Assembly: GCA_023614405.1 (NCBI GenBank)
Contig: CM042688.1
Coordinates: 441,430,028 to 441,494,027 of the forward strand
Source of the DNA: Avena insularis
Taxonomy: Eukaryota; Streptophyta; Magnoliopsida; Poales; Poaceae
DNA: 64,000 nucleotides
Direction: 5' to 3'
This document shows, piece by piece, positions 48,490 through 59,580 of this stretch (positions within the stretch are counted from its first letter, which is position 1; each line of letters opens with the position of its first letter). The notes under the pieces are model-generated. The model searched no databases and was not told where the DNA came from. It saw only the letters and a list, made by a program, of their open reading frames with translations. A program made the translations under genes and the position numbers.

Positions 48490-49215
48490 ATGGCGGATTC
48501 GAGGTGCAACCCATGGCATTGTGGCTAGAGCAAGGTCGGCGACGATGTCTTCAACGAAATTACTATGCGTCTGGACACTATCAGCGCCGTTAGGCTGGCC
48601 GCATGCTCCAAGGAGCTGTACCGCCAGGTCACCGGCGGAAAAGGTAGCAGGTGCCCCAACGACGGTTGTTTTCATTAGTCTCCTACAATGACGTCTACGA
48701 GCACAAGATCCAGTGCTGCTACGCCCCATGCGCAGCCTGCACGGAGCGAGGATGCGAGTTCTTCAACCGGCCATTGACTTTGCACGAGATCTTTGACCAC
48801 TTGAAACTTGCCCACAAGATGTACTATTTGCCCCAAGTGACCTACTCCAACAAGTACTGGTACCTGACTAACCGGGTGCACGCACTAGCGATCATCGGCA
48901 TCGGGAAAGAGGGCACGGAGTTTGACGCCCTAATTGGAGGGTACACCACAGACATCTTCCTATCTGTCCGGTACGTCAGGTCAGCGCGTGCAAATCGCTG
49001 CGGTACAAGGTGATGTTGTGGTCGCTGCTGTCATGGAATAAGCTCCATTTGGTCGAAACGGCAGCGACATCTGAGCAGACTAGCAGGCCTTCGTAGGCTA
49101 AAGTCGTGCTGAAAGGGCTCATGTCGTACCTGTCAAAACTGAGGCGTTACCTGCAAGCTTCTCAAGATATTGTCGGAATTTTCTCTGGATTACCAGAATA
49201 TCAACCAAGAGTGAG
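48490..49215 (+). pseudogene. SIAH-type zinc-finger gene, copy B, first exon (decayed)
   Basis: ATG at 48490 (MADSRCNPWHCG) meets TAG at 48526. The same frame goes on with SKVGDDVFNEITMRLDTISAVRLAACSKELYRQVTGGKGSRCPND. A frame shift near 48663 leads to LVSYNDVYEHKIQCCYAPCAACTERGCEFFNRPLTLHEIFDHL KLAHKM. The spacing CYAPCAACTERGCEF plus HEIFDHLKLAH is that of a SIAH-type zinc finger, part of the substrate-binding half of SINA-type E3 ligases. Then IIGIGKEGTEFDALIGGYTT and IFLSVRYVRSA follow, the line shared with copies A and C. No RING domain is present upstream. Confidence 0.72.
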
Positions 49216-49290
49216 TTAACACATATAAACCTAATATGAATATATGTAATTTCATACTAATTAATTACTTTATGTTGGTGACAAACCCAA

Positions 49291-49839
49291 TTGGTATGGG
49301 CTGTCCAGCCAAATATGTCTTCATGTTCAATGCTCGCTGATGTAGTCCAATGGAACTGCGTGGTGCCTGGTTGCGAGTTTGCCTCAATTCCGTTTGTGCT
49401 CCACTCCCATCTCAGAGAAGCCCACGCCATGAGGTCGCACATTTTACTCTATGGTAGGAAAGGCAGGTACATCTCTAAACCGGTGCCGGCACCGGGCTCA
49501 CAAAATGTAGATATCAGGCTAACCGGGTTCGATGACACAGTGTTCTACGTGCTATTCGACGGGCACGATGATGTCATCTTGATATCTATGGTGTGGGTAA
49601 GGCCGGCGGCGCGCGTGTTGCCGCAGTTCATGGTGAAGTTGAGCTCTGCACATCCAAATGGCTTGTGTGAGAAGGTATTCTATGCGAATTCTAAAGCCAC
49701 TTGCTCTTTGTCGATTTGTCGGTCTAATCTGGTTGCTCATCGTCGGAATCGACCATTGGAGTTCATCGTGGAATACAAGCTTCATATCGACAAGATTATT
49801 ACCGTAGATGCAGAGGTGGGATATGTAGGAGACTTCTAA
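49291..49839 (+). CDS. SINA-like zinc-finger/TRAF-like exon, intact, copy B only
   Basis: The uninterrupted frame of 182 codons has WNCVVPGCEFASIPFVLHSHLREAHAM at about residues 22-48, the second half of a SIAH-type zinc finger. A beta-rich segment follows (RYISKPVPAPGSQNVDIRLT, VFYVLFDGHDDVILISMVWV, FIVEYKLHIDKIITVDAEV) that resembles the TRAF-like substrate domain of SINA-like proteins. Upstream bases TTTATGTTGGTGACAAACCC look like the exon edge seen in copy C. Copy C lacks this exon. Translation probably depended on splicing to the exon at 48490-49215, because the first ATG here is inside the domain. The TAA stop (49837-49839) abuts a hairpin MITE. It could be a still-open exon of a dead gene. 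Confidence 0.62.
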   Translation: MVWAVQPNMSSCSMLADVVQWNCVVPGCEFASIPFVLHSHLREAHAMRSHILLYGRKGRYISKPVPAPGSQNVDIRLTGFDDTVFYVLFDGHDDVILISMVWVRPAARVLPQFMVKLSSAHPNGLCEKVFYANSKATCSLSICRSNLVAHRRNRPLEFIVEYKLHIDKIITVDAEVGYVGDF

Positions 49840-49935
49840 ACTAACTCTAAGCTAAGTGGGATAAGCGTGATAAGTGAGATTTGTTAAATCCTACTTGTCC
49901 CACTTCTCCCACTTAGTTTAGAGTTAGTCTAGGGG
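49838..49935. mobile_element. Short hairpin MITE at the end of the SINA-like exon
   Basis: The left arm CTAACTCTAAGCTAAGTGGG (from 49844) pairs with the right arm ending TTAGTTTAGAGTTAG at about 49932. The centre holds GATTTGTTAAATC. The length is about 90-98 bp. The flanking duplication is not clear, so the superfamily is not assigned. Confidence 0.7.
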
Positions 49936-50460
49936 TAATTAAGGATCTCGTCTGTTCTATTTGTCCCACTTCTGCATCCCTATTTCTTAGTGATTAATCC
50001 ATTTTTATCTCCTTGTGATGATCCTAACTTGAACACATCTACTCCTCGACCGGATTTTTCTTACCATTTTGGGACATGTGGTTCTGAGCTTAAGGTAGTT
50101 CTGAGTATTTTGTATGGAGTTCTGTTACTCCTAATCTATTTTGTAGTAGGAGTAATACCTATGTACAGAAAAGCAGACTTGATGGCCAATTTTGCTTGCT
50201 CCGATGATCGAGTGTGTTCGGAGAAAAGCGACTGATCCCACACCAAGGTTTTTAATGCTGAAACAAAAATTGATTCTCGTTGTCCTACTATTGAATTTCA
50301 GAGTCTGTATTGCTAAATCGGTCACTCTGAAATGCTGCTGAATATGAACTGGGAACTTGTCGTTATTTCACCAAGCATGATGCAATTTAGGCCGTGGGTT
50401 CTTGCCTTTCTAGAAGTTTCAGCAATTTTAGCAGGCTTGCCAATCTTTGCAAAGTAGTAC
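49936..50460 (+). other. 3' flank of captured gene copy B
   Basis: The lines AATTAAGGATCTCG, TTTTGTATGGAGTTCTG, GCAGACTTGATGGCCAATT, AGGTTTTTAATGCTGAAAC and GAAATGCTGCTGAATATGAA are collinear with 56990-57780 downstream of copy C. The flank ends at AGTAC, where the second LTR element begins. Confidence 0.7.
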
Positions 50461-51016
50461 TGACATGGGTATGCCCAATAGGCACTCGACTACAGCCTAC
50501 CTGGTGCGGCTCGACCGAAGCGCACTCGACGACTTGCACAGGTCCATGACGCCCATGACGGTTTGGCTGACATGAAGCCCATATGGACACCGACTCCCAA
50601 CGTACAAGACAAGGAAAGCTCAAGACGAGAGTTCGAATCTAACTTGTAACCAACTCGTATTGGTACCTAAGACCTAGCCTCCTCATATATAAAGGCTAGG
50701 AGGGTCCAACGAGAAGGCAATATCCTCTCCCCCAACAAGCAATCTTTCAATCGCGACTTCCACAATACACAATAGATCTAGACATACGCCAGATCCAATC
50801 TAGGCGACACCGCCATCGGCGACCTTGTAATCCTTCGGATCATCATCAATCAAGAGCAGACAAGCAGGATGTAGGGTCCTCTACGAGGCCTGAACCTGGG
50901 TAAATCTCGTGTCACCTGTGTGCTTGTTTGCTAGCCGTATCGAGATCTCCAGTGCTCCTCTCTTCTCCAAAACCCAAGTCCATAACAATGGGTATTGATG
51001 AGTTAAACCCTCGTCA
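50461..51016 (+). repeat. 5' LTR of the 5.2-kb element
   Basis: A TATA box (TATATAAA) lies at 50686-50693. The end ACCCTCGTCA is followed after one base by TTGGTGCCGTCTGTGG, the primer site (51018-51033). Confidence 0.93.
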
Positions 51017-51033
51017 ATTGGTGCCGTCTGTGG

Positions 51034-52860
51034 AAACTAGGTGTGCCGATGTTGCGATCTCGACGGCTCCATCGCCATCAATCTAAGATTCACCTGTTTT
51101 TGGGGGAAGAGATCTACTTCGGCGTCCAAGTTCAACATCAACGATTCTGCCACAGCACGTCCCGCCTTCAGCACGATTGCACACTCGACTCGCTATCAGG
51201 ACGCTCTGCAGTCGGTAAGGCTGGCATGTTCATCAACCACCAAGGAAATCGAGCGTTGCAAGGAGGAGACACATATGATGAAGCTCAAATTGACTAGTAT
51301 ACATAGACTACATACGTGGGATCAAGTCAGATTGAAGGGCAGTCAGGCTAAGGCAATTTCAGTCAGATTAAATTAATCAGCAGAGCCACACCACGTGCAC
51401 TCCAAAGAGATTTAAAGGATCTTCAAAAATCAATCGTTGCATCAATTTCTAGAGGGAAAAGCCGAAGTCGACAAGGCTGCAAGGCACATCGAATATCGAC
51501 ACAAAATCCTGTCGCACGTCCTTGTCCGGTCCCAATATCAATCGATCTTTTGGTTTCGAGCTAGCTTTGCCTCTCGCATCATCTGATTTGATGCACACAG
51601 ATTTGTTGTCGAGGAAAAATAAAAGGCAATCTGGAGAGTTGCCGTGGCACGCCATGGAAAGCACGACTCTAGGCGTTTGCTACCTAATTTTGAAAAGTAG
51701 AAGACATGAAAAAGGGAGTTGATCGGTAGTCCACATCAATTCAAGGTGGAATAAAGTCAGAGAAAACATGCCTCATGGATACGTGATTCAACAAGGATGG
51801 AACTACATGAAATTACAAGCCAATTTGATTCAGCTAGCAGTTCAAGATTCTTTATATGCATTTATATGCACGTACAAGTTAATCAAAAAAGATCTATATA
51901 GCGCAGCTACTTCATCTTTGCCATCAGCTCCAACGACTCACCGTCGCATCGGTTATGGCAATCGTGACCCGCCGGTCGTATCGACTCCTATGATCCGCCG
52001 GATGGGTCGACTCTATGACCCGCCGACTCCGTCCGCTACATCGTCTCTACACCCGGGGTTGCGCCAACTCTGCCGCGTGACCCGCTGCGGTCTTCGAACC
52101 CACCGACCCATTGCGGTCTTCGGATCTGGCGACTCGGGGGCTCCTTCGACTCCGACGTACGACCCGCTTCGGTCCTCAACTCCACGCTCAGGGGCTGCGC
52201 CCACTTGGTCATACGACTCGCGACTATCGACCTGTTGCGGTTTGCGACTGCGATGATCCTCTACGGTCTTCAATTATGGTGACTCGTTGCATCCTTCGGA
52301 TGCGGCAACCCAATGCGAACTTCGATTGCGACGACCGTCCACATCGGCTTCAGCGACCGCGACTCGGAGGCTTCCTCGACATCGGCGATGCTCTGCGATC
52401 TTCAGCTCTAGCGACCCGGGGGCTCGCTCCTCTATGGCGACCCGCCGTGTCCTTCGACTGCGACGACCCAGTAAATCTTCAGTTGTGACAACATGCTACT
52501 GCCATTGGCTTTGGCGACCCGCTGCCGCGTTGACTCCGGTCCGCCGCATCGGCTCACGAACATCGTCTCGACTCCATCAACCACCTCGACTGCAGCAACT
52601 CGGAGGCTCCCTCAGCATTGCCGACCCAGCGACTCGCTACGTCCTTTGACTCCGGCGAGATGTTGCCTCCTTCGGCAATGGCAACCCGTGCCGCCATTGG
52701 GTGTGGCGACCTGCTACAACCTTCCACTCCCGCAATCTGCTACCGCGTCGACTACGTCCACGTCCACATCAATTTTGTCCACGACAACTACCTATAAAGC
52801 TAAGTTCTCTACTTAGAGTTGATTTCTTTCTTATTTTAATCGCACTCGAAACACTCGAGG
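51034..52860 (+). other. Internal region of the 5.2-kb element, no protein domain
   Basis: The stretch 51034-51930 has short frames only. From 51930 to 52760 there are many degenerate 30-50-bp lines built from CGACCCGCTGCGGTCTTCG, CGACTCGGGGGCTCC and TTCGACTGCGACGACC. These keep several frames open for 107-162 codons without resembling a protein family. I regard it as non-coding filler of a LARD-type element. Confidence 0.6.
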
Positions 52861-53504
52861 GCTGCGCCTCTCTTCGAGTAACCTAATTTGCCGTCGACTC
52901 CACGCACTCGAGCACCTCATACGCGACAGCCCGAGTAGCTGATTCTGCCTGATCGTTGAATCCTTGAACTCCGAGTACCTCGGCAAGGTACTGAGACTAA
53001 GGGTAATCAGGCTAACGAAAATACCTAGCATACAGTGCAAAAGTGTCGACTCGATTGGCATCAGAATCATACTTTACAATCCAACATGCAACTATTCTTT
53101 ACAAGATACAAGTACTTCAGCATTCTTAATGTTTTATGCAGCTTATAAGGATATCGACTGGGTCGAGCTATTTATCGGGTCCTCCAACATAAGTCGACAA
53201 AACAACTAGCTACGCTATACACTCAAGACCCGATTCGAGGCCCTTCTCAGATGGTTGCATTTCTTGATACTACACACATGCGACGTTGGCCACGCACCCG
53301 ACAAAAGTGACTGCATCGACTCCATCTGCATCGTCAACTCACCCATGTTTTCTTCTCGCATGATTGGCGACTACGTCTACAAGATACAATACTCGAGTCT
53401 CTGCCTAAGTCTTTGACTGAAACAAGTAAGCAGAAGACGACAGCAGTCGCAAAACGTGTTTTAGTCTCTGCCTAAATCTTCGACTGAAACAAACAAGCAA
53501 AGGC

Positions 53505-54892
53505 GACAGCAGTCGCAAAATTTCTTTAGTCCATGTCTGAGTCTTCGACTCAACTAGGCACTCGGGGGCTACTCCCATAGGGAGCGCTGGCCGCGCACCC
53601 TATGATTATTTGTACAAAAACTGTGTGTTGATAACATCCACACTCGCAGATCATGGCGACACCGTCTCATAATTTTCCCTGCAAAGAGACTACATCTCCT
53701 GGGTCGCCCAAATCGTCTCCGCGATGATAAAATTCAGATGCCACGCTTACAGCGTGAAGGTAAGACCTGAATAAGGCCTGGCAACGCATTTAAACTACGC
53801 ACTACCAGAAATATATCCGTGCCTACAGGCACGATGAACATGCCTTGACGGACACGTCGAGTGCTCACACCCATATAACTATAATTCGACTCCTGTAAGA
53901 CCTTCGCGGCCTGAGTCGAATTACACCAGCACTTTTCCGGATTCGAGTCCGGGGACTCGAATTTGAGTAGATTGCGTTGTTTCACCCTAAGGTGGTTAAC
54001 TGATACCGATACTTCAGTTATATCAGGCACGTATATCAACAATCCCTATGACATAAATAAAATCAGTCGAAAATATACTCATTCAGGCACTCGAAGACTT
54101 CAAAAAAAAGTCCCCAGTCAAATCTGCGATTCCACTGGACACTCGGGGGCTACTCCAAACTGGACCGCTGGACACGCATATACAAGATCCTCGAGTGACA
54201 CGCTCTGAATCCTCACTCAAATCTATGATTCGACTAAGGACTCGGGGGCTACTCCCATAGGGAGCGCTGGCCACGCACCAGAAGAAATTTGTGAAGATAT
54301 CCAAGCATTATGAAAACCCTTCACTCGAATCTACGATTCAATTGTGGGCTTCGGGTTACTCCCATAGGTAGCGCTGAAAGCAAATTCGACTGAAACAAGC
54401 AACAAAAGACGACAGCAGTCGCAAAAGTTATTTAGTCCCTGCTTGAGTCTTCGACTCAACCAGGCACTCGGGGGCTACTCCCATAGGGAGCGCTGGTCGT
54501 GCACCCTATGATTATTTGTAGATCGTACTGTGTGTTGATAACATCCACACTCGAAGGCTATGGCGACTCCGCCTCATATTTTTCCTACAAAGAGACTGCG
54601 TCTCCTGGGTCACCCGAATCATCTCCGCGATGACAAAATTCGGATGCCACGCTTACAGCGTGAAGATAAGACCTGAATAAGGCCTGGAAACGCATCTGCT
54701 GTGCACTACCAGAGATATATCCATGCCTGCAGGTACGATGAATATGCCTTGGTGGACGCATCGAGTGCTCACACCCATACACTGGAATTCGACTCCTGTA
54801 AGACCTCCACGGCCTGAGTCGAATTACACCAGTACTTTTCCGGATTCGAGTCCGGGGACTCGAGTTTGAGTAGATGGCGTTGTTTTTCCCCT
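53505..54892 (+). repeat. Direct duplication of a 480-bp 3' leader module
   Basis: The segments 53505-53985 and 54415-54892 share TTCGACTCAAC, CACTCGGGGGCTACTCCCAT, ACCCTATGATTATTTGTA, GTGTTGATAACATCCACACTC, CTACAAAGAGACTGCGTCTCC-like sequence, GATGCCACGCTTACAGCGTG and TTTTCCGGATTCGAGTCCGG in order. The spacer has further single CTCGGGGGCTACTCC lines near 54132, 54241 and 54345. Confidence 0.85.
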
Positions 54893-55101
54893 GGAGAAAT
54901 TACCTGGTCTCGATCCATCGAGCACACCAGGCACGTTTACCATCATCCATATGAACTACTACAAATTCGACTGACTCGATGTACTTCCGGGTGAAGTTCT
55001 TCGCACTCGACACAATTGTCGACTCCGACATCCTAATGCAAAGATCAAGACTTCTGAGTCTCCATCCGAATCTACGATTCACATGGACACTCGGGGGCTG
55101 C

Positions 55102-55656
55102 TGACATGGGTATGCCCAATAGGCACTCGACTACAGCCTACCTGGTGCGGCTCGACGGAAGCGCACTCGAAGACCTACACAGGTCCATGACGCCCATGAG
55201 GGTTTGACTGACATGAAGCCCATATGGACACTGACTCCCAACGTACAAGACAAGGAAAGCTCAAGACTAGAGTTCTAATCTAACTTGTAACCAACTCGTA
55301 TTGGTACCTGAGACCTAGCCTCCTCATATATAAAGGCTAGGAGGGTCCAACGAGAAGGCAATATCCTCTCCCCCAACAGGCAATCTTTCAATCGCGACTT
55401 CAACAATACACAATAGATCTAGACATACGCCAGATCCAATATGCGCGACACCGCCATCGGCGACCTTGTAATCCTTCGGATAATCATCAATCAAGAGCAG
55501 AGAAGCAGGATGTAGGGTCCTCTATGAGGCCTGAACCTGGGTAAATCTCGTGTCACCTGTGTGCTTGTTTGCTAGCGTATCGAGATCTCCAGCGCTCCTC
55601 TCTTCTCCAAAACCCAAGTCCATAACAATGGGCATTGATGAGTTAAACCCTCGTCA
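55102..55656 (+). repeat. 3' LTR of the 5.2-kb element
   Basis: It begins TGACATGGGTATGCCC directly after CACTCGGGGGCTGC, which should hold the polypurine tract (GGGGGCTG). It ends at 55656 before GGTAC. The TATA line CATATATAAAGGCTAGG is kept. Confidence 0.93.
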
Positions 55657-55661
55657 GGTAC

Positions 55662-56185
55662 CTTTCTAGAAAGTTCATATGAGGTTTAGCATCTTGGTAT
55701 TTTGGTATGTACTATGAAGTACTGAAAAACGTAAGTGACTCAACTTACAACTACTCTGTCTAACTGATGTGAATCTAGACAAAGTTGAGGCCATTAGAAT
55801 ACGAACTGGAGGGAGTAGTATAAAATGGAAGCGGTAAATAAGTCATCTCTCACTTCTAATAACTGAGATGTGATGAGAGAACACTCCATCGCAGCGTGCC
55901 AGTCTAGAGTACCTATAGTAGTACTCCCTAATCCATAACTCTAGTCGGCATGCTCGATGCAGTACGCCCGACAGAAGACAGCCATAGGAGCACGACAAAA
56001 CACCCTCCTTAAGAGCCATTCCCAACTCCGAGAGGCCGCATTTGGATCTGCTCTAGCATGCAGTTCACACATTTTTCTCGCCATCTCACCCGCTATATCG
56101 ATCCTTCCAGGCCGCCACCCCTCTCCTCCAAATAATCCCTACAGTCATACATATTTACGCCCTTGTCCCCAATCATTCGGATGTG
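55662..56185 (+). other. Spacer, MITE scrap and upstream segment of copy C
   Basis: Near 55745-55820 the line AACTACTCTGTCTAAC ... GAACTGGAGGGAGTAG resembles a decayed Stowaway end. From about 55945 the lines ATGCTCGATGCAGTACGCCC, AAGAGCCATTCCCAACTCCG and CTTGTCCCCAATCATTCGG parallel the upstream segment of copy B. Confidence 0.55.
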
Positions 56186-57160
56186 ATGGCTTTCGATTCG
56201 AGGCACAACCGGCTAAACAACATCTGGACGAATGTCGGGGACGATGTCTTCAACAAAATAGCTAAGCGTCTGGACACTACCAGAACCGTCTGGCTAGCCG
56301 CGTGCTCCAAGGAGCTGTACCGCCAAGTCGCTGGCGGAAAAGGTAGTAGATGCCCGAACGACATCTACTGGACTTTGGTCTCCTACGACGACGTTTATGA
56401 CCACAATATCGCGTGCAACTAGCACCGGTGGGTGTCTGCATGGAGCCAGGATGCGAGTTCACCGGCGTTAAGAAAGTGTTTGTCGAGCACCTCATATCTG
56501 CCCACTCGATGACAGTGCCCAGATACAGCCCCAAAAAAGGGACCCGTCTGTGCACCGGGCTCACTCAGAGCTGAGGTCATCGACATCGGGAAGGAGGGAA
56601 AGTTGTTCGTCACCCAAATTGACGGGAATAGCACATACTTTCTCCTGTCCGTTAGGACGGTCAGGTCGGCGGCGTGCGAATCACCGCGGTACGAGGTGAG
56701 GTTTTGGTCATTGGTCTTGTTCGCTAGTTTCAATCGGGTTGTAGTAAAGAGGTCACCCGATACAATGATTAGGCCATCGCCGGCCAACGCTATGCAGGAA
56801 GTGCTCATGTCTTTTCTGTCCAAGCCGCATATTTATTGGCATACTACTGAACCTGCAGTTGGACAAGATTCACCGGTGAGATATCACATCTTAATCCTCT
56901 TGTGATGATCCTACTGTGAGTGTACGTAATGTTGTACTAATTAGCTAGTTTATGTTGGTGGAAGATTCCCTTCGTAATTGGAATGGCCGAAATTAAGGAT
57001 CCCGAACTTCTTGGTTTGTCATATGAATTTTACATGTATGCTGCTGACCTAGAGGCCGATAGGCGACAATGAAACGAGAGACGCGTCCCAGGCAGGAAAT
57101 CAAGGGTGCAACCTGGCCAGCACTTTGACACACTGAAGCATTCTCGTTTCTTCGAGTACG
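56186..57160 (+). pseudogene. SIAH-type zinc-finger gene, copy C (decayed)
   Basis: ATG at 56186 (MAFDSRHNRLNNIW) leads to VGDDVFNKIAKRLDTTRTVWLAACSKELYRQVAGGKGSRCPND and VSYDDVYDHNIACN, then TAG at 56420. The next frame reads PVGVCMEPGCEFTGVKKVFVEHLISAHSM, with the Cys/His spacing of a SIAH-type zinc finger, and stops at about 56572. A third frame gives FVTQIDGNSTYFLLSVRTVRSAACESPRYEVRFWSLVLF and ends with PVRYHILILL at 56905. A last exon from about 56962 (WKIPFVIGMAEI, YEFYMYAADLEADRRQ) matches copy A. It lacks the SINA-like exon found in copy B. Stops and frame breaks show it is not functional. Confidence 0.72.
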
Positions 57161-57955
57161 TATGATGGGACATGTAGTGGTTTCTATCTTAGTGTAAGCT
57201 TCTGCTACTGCTACTAAGTATTTTGTATGGAGTTCAGCTACTGCTAATCTATTTTGTAGTAATACCTATGTACTTGGAATTATTCAGATCGAGTGGAGAA
57301 AATGCATGGTCACGCTTTCCTTTTGAAACTTGGCTTTGCCACATTACTATACATCCATTGAATTTCAATGTCGGCATTGCTGAATCTGTCAATTCTTTTG
57401 GACATTTTCTGCCACCGTTGAATCGGTCACTTTAAATTGCTGTTGAATCGGTCATGTGCTGCTGAATGTCAAACAGACGAGTGCTCTTCGCCCTTGTACA
57501 TGGCCGTGTCACAATCTAGATGAGACTTGGGCATTTTGGGTTGCATATGAGGGTCACACAGGCATTGATGTGAGAATTAAGGTACTCAAAGCAGACTTGA
57601 TCATCAGTTTTGCTTTCTCCAATGGTCGAGTGTTATTGGTGAAAACGACAAACTGATCGCGGGACAAGGTTTTTAGAGCTGAAACAAAAACTGGTTCTCT
57701 CTGTACTGCTATTTGTATTTCATTGTCTATATTGTTGAATTGGTCACTTTTGAAATGCTACTGAATATGAAGTTTGAATCTGTTGATAATTTTTCTACCT
57801 TATTTTGTACTACTGAATTTTGACATGAATAGCTGCCAAAAAGAATTATCGCTTTTCCCCATCCCTCTCTAAGGTATTTGTTTCGAATCCAGCCGAGCAC
57901 ATCACAATGCAATTTTTATTAACCAGGAGAAGACATCTAGTACTCCGTAGCTCAT
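57161..57955 (+). other. 3' flank of captured gene copy C
   Basis: It is collinear with the flank of copy B at 50050-50380: TTTTGTATGGAGTTCAG, GCAGACTTGATCATCAG, AAGGTTTTTAGAGCTGAAAC and GAAATGCTACTGAATATGAA. No gene is visible. Confidence 0.65.
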
Positions 57956-59110
57956 TTGGCCCTCCTTTAGCCCAGAACATTTTTATCCGGTCTTTTCGGG
58001 GTCAGGGTACTGCTGACCATAGCCCAGTTAAATTTGAGAAAGGAGACCATGGTGCATAGTCGAGAACATATTAATTCGGCCTTTTAGGGGTCAGGAGACT
58101 GCTGAGCATAGCCCACTAAAATTTGAGAATGAATCCCATGGAGCCTGCCCCTACGGAGTATAACCCACGTAGAGCAGCCTATGTAGAATAGCCAAACTCT
58201 TTTTAATTTGGCCTTTTGGGCATTGCCCCCCACCTCTCAAAAAAACTCTTCCTACTCATGTTTTATAAATTGAGATGCCAGGAGCGCTGCCCTTTTATAT
58301 TTTAAAAGAGATAAACATAGACGCGCAAAATATTTTTAAGAAGACTAATACATAAATTGTAGTACTAATAAAAGTTTAATGATATTTATTCTATAAATAT
58401 TTTTGTTGTAGTGGCAACACACTCAGTTTATGTTTATTTGATTTGAAGGTATTTTGTTCAAATTGTATCTTGGATTTACAAATTTTTCTTCTAGCAATAT
58501 CGCATTACGGAGAGGCTGACATCATGGACCCACCAGCATGCAGCGCCCTGGAGTTTGTTTTGAGGGTGGGTTCAAAACAAAAGTTTAAATACTTGTACAG
58601 AGAGGCTCGCATCAGGGACCCACCAGATAGAACATACAAGGCTGCATACACGGTTGCCACGGTGAAAATAGCGAACGCGGCTGAAAAAAAAGTCCCTCAT
58701 ACACACGTTGCACTTATAGAGAAGCTGACATGTCGGACCCAGCAGGCCCAAGCATAGCACCATGAAATTAACCTATCAGCCCCAAGCATAGCCCAATACC
58801 ATCTAATTCGGCCTTTTTGTGGGCATCGAATATAAGCCATGACGAATAGGGCATCCACCCCAAGTTTAGCCTAGAATCTTTTTAATTCGGCCTTTATGAG
58901 CATTTTTTGTACTCTGAGGCTGACATTTGGGACTCGAAAAAACAGTCCAACATACACACGTTTCTTTAAAATAGAGGCTGTCAGCTGGAACCCAGCATAG
59001 ACACGTTTCCTGCACAGAGGTGCTTGACATCTAGAGCCCAGCAAGTTCCCAAGGTTAAAACGGCGGACATGGCAAAAAAATTCCATCATATGCATAGTAT
59101 TTAAACAATG
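57956..59110 (-). repeat. Right inverted arm of the CACTA block
   Basis: The reverse complement is collinear with the left arm (about 11.8-12.74 kb). Going inward it has units with GTCAGCCTC and TGGGTCC, then the GCCACTACAACAAAAATA line, then GGGCAGCGCTCCTGGCAT, then GGTGGGGGGCAATGC, then repeated TTTCTCAAATTTAACTGGG lines. Outer units (58.87-59.09 kb) are closest to 12.97-13.2 kb. Confidence 0.82.
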
Positions 59111-59580
59111 TGGGCCTTCTGTAGGACAAAATAGTATCGGGCCTGAAAGTTCACGGGCCGCTGCTGGCTACATTTTTTGGGCCCATTTCAAACAGTGCAT
59201 GATGAAATAGTAACGGGTCATCTTCTTATTGGGCTCTCCTCATGGGCTGGCCCACTTAATATTTAGCAGGCCTTGGCTGGCTCTGGCTTCTGCCATGGTT
59301 TCTATGACCATTAACAGTGGTAACCCGCCGTTAATAGTGGCTACCACCTGGCGGTTTGCATGGCGTCAGCAGTCAACACAGTTGGCAAACAGATATATGA
59401 CGGAACAAGTTTTAGTGGCTGAAGGGTGCGATCTACCATGGTCAAAAAATCTGTGGTAGATTCTTTTGTGATGGGGATTTTACAATGAAGGCTATCCATT
59501 GTAGAAGACTTTTTAACCACAAAAAACGGGCCTTCAACCACGAAAATTGTCCGTTGTAAAAGCCAAGTTTTCTTGTAGTG
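59110..59580 (-). repeat. Right CACTA terminus with long inverted repeat
   Basis: The reverse complement starts CACTACAAGAAAACTTGGC and matches 13911-14400 through TTTTACAACGGACAATTTTC, GATCGCACCCTTCAGCCAC and GCCCAATAAGAAGATG. The last base is 59580, and TAG of the satellite follows. Confidence 0.9.

Larger units (their letters stand above)
50461..55656 (+). mobile_element. Non-autonomous LTR element, 5.2 kb, related to the 12.1-kb Gypsy
   Basis: The ends are TGACATGGGTATGCCC and ACCCTCGTCA. AGTAC (50456-50460) and GGTAC (55657-55661) are the target duplication with one change. LTRs of 556 and 555 bp differ at about 22 positions (about 4%, hand count). The primer site and the 3' leader lines match the 12.1-kb element, but no gag, RT or integrase line can be read between the LTRs. 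It is therefore a large derivative that must use proteins from a relative; that dependence is inference. Confidence 0.92.
10785..59580. mobile_element. Giant composite CACTA transposon (about 48.8 kb) inserted in the satellite
   Basis: The left terminus reads CACTATAAGAAA and the reverse complement of the right terminus reads CACTACAAGAAA, matching at 11 of 12 bases. Both junctions fall at the same point of one satellite monomer, with TAT/TAG as a 3-bp duplication, and the satellite keeps phase and orientation across the gap. The subterminal arms are inverted relative to each other. The interior holds captured SIAH-type gene copies, two Gypsy elements and MITEs. I see no transposase gene, so it appears non-autonomous. 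An alternative is two CACTA elements merged by deletion or by transposition of a pair of neighbours; see the internal terminal copy at 13911. Confidence 0.72.

Noticed and set aside
51768..52649. Overlapping 107-162-codon frames as gag of the 5.2-kb element
   Set aside because: They consist of degenerate CGACCCGC/TTCGACTC repeats, no gag line can be seen, and several frames are open together.
10785..59580. A CACTA transposase (TnpD-type) gene in the block
   Set aside because: No open or broken frame with a recognisable CACTA transposase line was found. The only large coding remnants are Gypsy gag-pol, its antisense gene and the SIAH-type copies.
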